Positions 36,588 through 64,000 of a DNA stretch of 64,000 nt are shown piece after piece; position 1 is the first letter of the stretch, and every line of letters starts with the position of its first letter. Both the position numbers and the translations under genes were made by a program. The stretch is from contig JAXIVH010000109.1 in NCBI GenBank assembly GCA_036785325.1, forward strand, positions 531,501-595,500, read 5' to 3'. The notes beneath the pieces were generated by a model that was given only the letters and a program-made list of their open reading frames with translations, was not told the DNA's origin and did no database searches. This DNA is from Urophycis tenuis (taxonomy: Eukaryota; Chordata; Actinopteri; Gadiformes; Phycidae).

Positions 36588-38729
36588 CATGTACATGTAT
36601 TACCTGGTTCTGCACTCTCTTGCTGTCCCTGCAATGTCTACATCCAAAAAATTAATGTATAGGTATTTCATTCATATACATTCAAATTTTGCATGATTCT
36701 CTGGCAAAACATTGTTGGGAACAGCAGGTTTTCCTGCAATTTAAACATTGCTGGACGTCATGTCATGTCAGAAGGTTTCTGTCAATATCAGGGGTTCAGG
36801 TTTCAAACCACGAGTTCAAACCACGATTTCCAGTCTACATGTAGACATCCTTGGGCAAAATGCTTAAACCCTATCAGGTCATGAATAACATGAACCAAAA
36901 AATGAATCCCACAAAATCCCCATTTGTCATAAGAAGGTGAAACATTTCATTGCTGCTAATACAGTAAGAAAGTCAACAGAACAAGTTTTGAGCATTTCAA
37001 TTGCTAGATTAACCATTGCAAGTATACAAAATCTCCAAGTGCCAAGTGCCAAGTTACAAAGAGAGATTAAAGTGCCAAGACGTACAACAAATAAGAGCAT
37101 GAGGGTAAAATAACAGAAGCCAACTTCTCAGAACAAAAAAAAACAAACTCTGGCCAACATTTCTTCGTTTTCTTTAATGAAGCTCAAAAGCTCATTTTAA
37201 TACCAAACAACATTTACAACATGAAAAAGTTGTGCTCTTCATTCACCAAAATGGAATGTGGTCAAAGGGAGAATCGATGGCAGGCTACAGAGTGTAATCT
37301 AAAGGACTATAGACCTAATACAATGTAGAGGCCACAAACAAATTGAAGTCTGATCGTCACAAGCATCTCGGGTTACTGTGTCATTGCTGTTTGAATACTG
37401 GTTCTCATGTAATTGTGCAAAATAATACAGTTTACAGTAATAATGACATCCTCATACATTTCGCAAGAACCTACAGAACTACATTCAAAAAAATCCTTCC
37501 AAAGTCCGGTGTTAAAAAAGATACATAAAAAGTCATTTCTTACATTATATCAAAGTTCACCATTACAGAAAAAGCTTGATGTTTCTCACGGCCTTTACAC
37601 ATGTTGGACAATTCATTCGCCTGCCTTGTCTAATACACTAAACCAGAACGGATACTCTTAACATTTTTTTAATGGAATGCTGTACACTATTAACATAAAC
37701 AAACTGTTCCCCACCCACAAATTAAAGTTGCTGTTTAGCAGGAATATCTATACATTCTCATTGTGCCGTTTTGTGTCTTATTTGGCAGATTACAAAAACA
37801 TCTAAATCCAACAGCTTCCAGAATTGTCTTGTTTTTCTTGCATTCAGAATGATTTGGGGCAATTATCTATGTCAACTTTCTATCTTCGTTTCTCTCAAAC
37901 AAAACCAATAATCCAATGTTCTAACACACTCTGTGACAACATTCATTCTGTTCAGAACACACCTGTTCTGAAGAAAACAAAAATAAATACAAAATATCAC
38001 ACACATAGACACACCTTCACACACACCATTTTTCCCAGAAGAACACTTTGATCATGAAACCAAGCAGAATGAAGACATGAACAAATAAATAAAATATCAC
38101 AAAATTGTAAATAAATTAAAAAAGTACATTTGTGTATGTAACAGAATTAGCAGCAATTAAATAGATTACTAACTAAAGTTAAAAAGTCTGACATAATAAC
38201 TTTTTTTTTTTAATGCAGGGCCCAGGACTTAACTGTAAAACATTTAGCTGCTTTGGAGGTTTCCATAGGTAGTCAGAATGGAAAATATAGAAAACACAAA
38301 TTACTGAATTGACTTAAGTCAGCATTTATCATTTTTAATCCAAGTTAGCCGCGCATCAAACAGAAGAGACTGAGAAGTGATAGCTGTTCAAATGGTGGAC
38401 ATTAAGGATATTTACTTCTTAAACCTCAATTTCTGAATGAATAATTCCTCAGCTTAGTTCAATGTTTACCAACTGAATGTCTGTATCCGTACATGTGGCT
38501 TCAATTACACAAAAACATACTGGTACTGAGTAACCTGTGTAAATAGCAATTAGTGTTAGGAACTAGCTGGCTTACAATTATTGCTTACCCTTACAAAATT
38601 CCATTAGTTTAATGTATTTGCTGGTGTGACCAATTGGCGAAAATATTTCCAAGAGACAGGTGTTTAAGACAAAAAGATCATCATTCCATTCAAATTCTTG
38701 ACCGATGTGCTCAAATGTGCAGTAACCGG

Positions 38730-45933
<7,204 letters not shown>

Positions 45934-47158
45934 GGTCCACACGGAAGAGAACGGTTCAAGTGTGTTTGATCTAGATGAATAAAACGGTCAACGTGACCGA
46001 AGAAAAATTGCCCCCGGGCAATTCAGTGATTAAAAAAAAAACTAAATAATCACAAAAAGCGATTATGTTATCTATCCCATGTGGCACCCAAAACCGAGAC
46101 ACTTTGTATTTGTCTGGATTTTAGGCTACATGTGTAGATCGGCAGTGTCTATGACTGCCTTTACTGATGGAGTTACAATGCGAATAGATGTGGGTAGAGT
46201 ATGAATGGGGCATTCCCGTCCCCCAGTCTCTCTCATCTCGCTCAGGCTGCCAGCCTATCAATCGCCGAACAATGGACCGTGCAGTAGGCTGGACCAGCCC
46301 GCCGAGCAGGGTGAGGAGCAGGCGGTGGTGGGGGCGGCGGCATGGGGGTCGTGCAGACGAAACTACCTCAGGGTCCTAAATACGTTAGTAGACGCGCAAA
46401 GACATAACGTTAATTACCGTTCATACAGACACACGTTTATTTGCATTGGATTTATTAATGAGCTTGGTAACTATATTATCGCAATTCACAACTATCTTTA
46501 CTAAGTAGCAATTTTATTTTGTTCACACAAGATGAGTAAACCAAAAACGCGTGCTCTTGGACGATAGAGACTTGAAGTAAAAGGGTTAAAAATATATATA
46601 TAGGCCCTATATATAAATAAATAAAAAATAAAATAAAATAAAAAATAAAAGCGGGTAAAAATGGGTTGGCTCCAAAGGTGGATGGAGTAGCTTAATAATA
46701 ATATACAACGTTAATACAAATCAACATAACATACGCTCGTTCACGCACGCACGCACGCACCACCCCAAAAAAGCCGCTCACCCAGAAACTGTCCAATGAG
46801 CGTCCAGTAACTTGGCGGTCTTAACTTGGACTCCGCATGACCTACAAAAAGGGTTCTATTTTACACAGGTAATCGCGTTAAGGTCGCGCCCGAGATAATC
46901 CAAATTGGTCGCAAAACCTTTTAGATTAGGTATACATTGTTTTCAGTAGTAGGTACTTTCTTTATGGTCTAATAATATACGGTCTAACTATTGACTGTGT
47001 TGAGAAGCTAAAGGGCATTCTAACCACGGAGCCACCATCGTTAGCCACGTTCCATGTTGGCCATGTTGTAGTGTTGTAAGGCCATGTTGTAGAGTTGTAA
47101 CGCGCACTTTATTTTACCTTTTTGAATACAGATAATCCCTAATATTCCCATCACGAAC
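45934..47158. promoter_or_regulatory. Head-to-head intergenic region, gpc2 and stag3
   Basis: The two start codons face away from each other across 1.2 kb, so both promoters must lie here. It contains a GC-rich part (46220-46370) close to gpc2, a CACG repeat at about 46741-46760 and a GGCCATGTTGTAG duplication near 47058-47100 close to stag3. No TATA box or CpG island was proved. The arrangement matches the head-to-head pair recalled for mammals. Confidence 0.6.

Positions 47159-64000
<16,842 letters not shown>

Larger units (their letters stand above)
33541..38515. repeat. Older copy of the NITR spacer (unit C)
   Basis: The sequence is colinear with the spacer of units A and B (from about 4936 to 11470 in unit A), but with many more substitutions and indels than A shows against B. 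It starts just upstream of where a NITR signal-peptide exon would lie and ends about 200 bp from the gpc2 stop codon. No NITR exon remains. It lacks the hAT and LINE insertions and thereby shows the empty target sites. Confidence 0.85.

Overview
The window is vertebrate and almost certainly ray-finned-fish nuclear DNA. Genes are split by GT-AG introns, and (CA)n/(TG)n and (CT)n microsatellites are abundant. SINEs, LINEs and hAT-like elements of fish type are present, and one gene family, the novel immune-type receptors (NITRs), is known only from fishes.

Layout: (1) 0-26.7 kb is a NITR cluster. Three genes lie on the minus strand (2243-4733, 12569-14717, 25065-26688), each with a signal peptide, a V-type Ig domain, an I-type Ig domain with six cysteines, a membrane segment and an ITIM-bearing tail. 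Their spacers are a ~10 kb tandem duplication whose joints fall inside the I-domain exon, so the middle gene looks like a hybrid of the outer two. After the duplication, unit A gained a hAT element (9616-10488) and a tRNA-derived SINE (12851-13217), and unit B gained a LINE (19533-22913). (2) 26.7-33.5 kb is gene-poor and repeat-rich, with a TTAA-flanked inverted-repeat element, another SINE, long TG tracts and one unexplained Cys-rich ORF. (3) 33.54-38.5 kb is an older, more diverged copy of the NITR spacer without a NITR gene. It holds the best-preserved version of an exon-like sequence that is broken in the two younger copies. (4) 38.7-45.9 kb, minus strand, is a complete 11-exon glypican gene, best matched to gpc2 (582 aa deduced). 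(5) 47.16 kb to the right edge, plus strand, is the meiotic cohesin gene stag3, of which 24 exons (~921 codons) can be placed before the window ends.

gpc2 and stag3 are head-to-head, as recalled for mammals (human 7q22.1), so this is a conserved pair with probably shared regulation. The NITR cluster next to it is notable because the mammalian neighbourhood also carries paired Ig-type receptors (PILRA/PILRB, PVRIG). Exon borders were deduced by hand from reading frame, intron phase and GT-AG sites; phases are consistent through all of gpc2 and all placed stag3 exons. The 3' exons of the second and third NITR genes are less certain.
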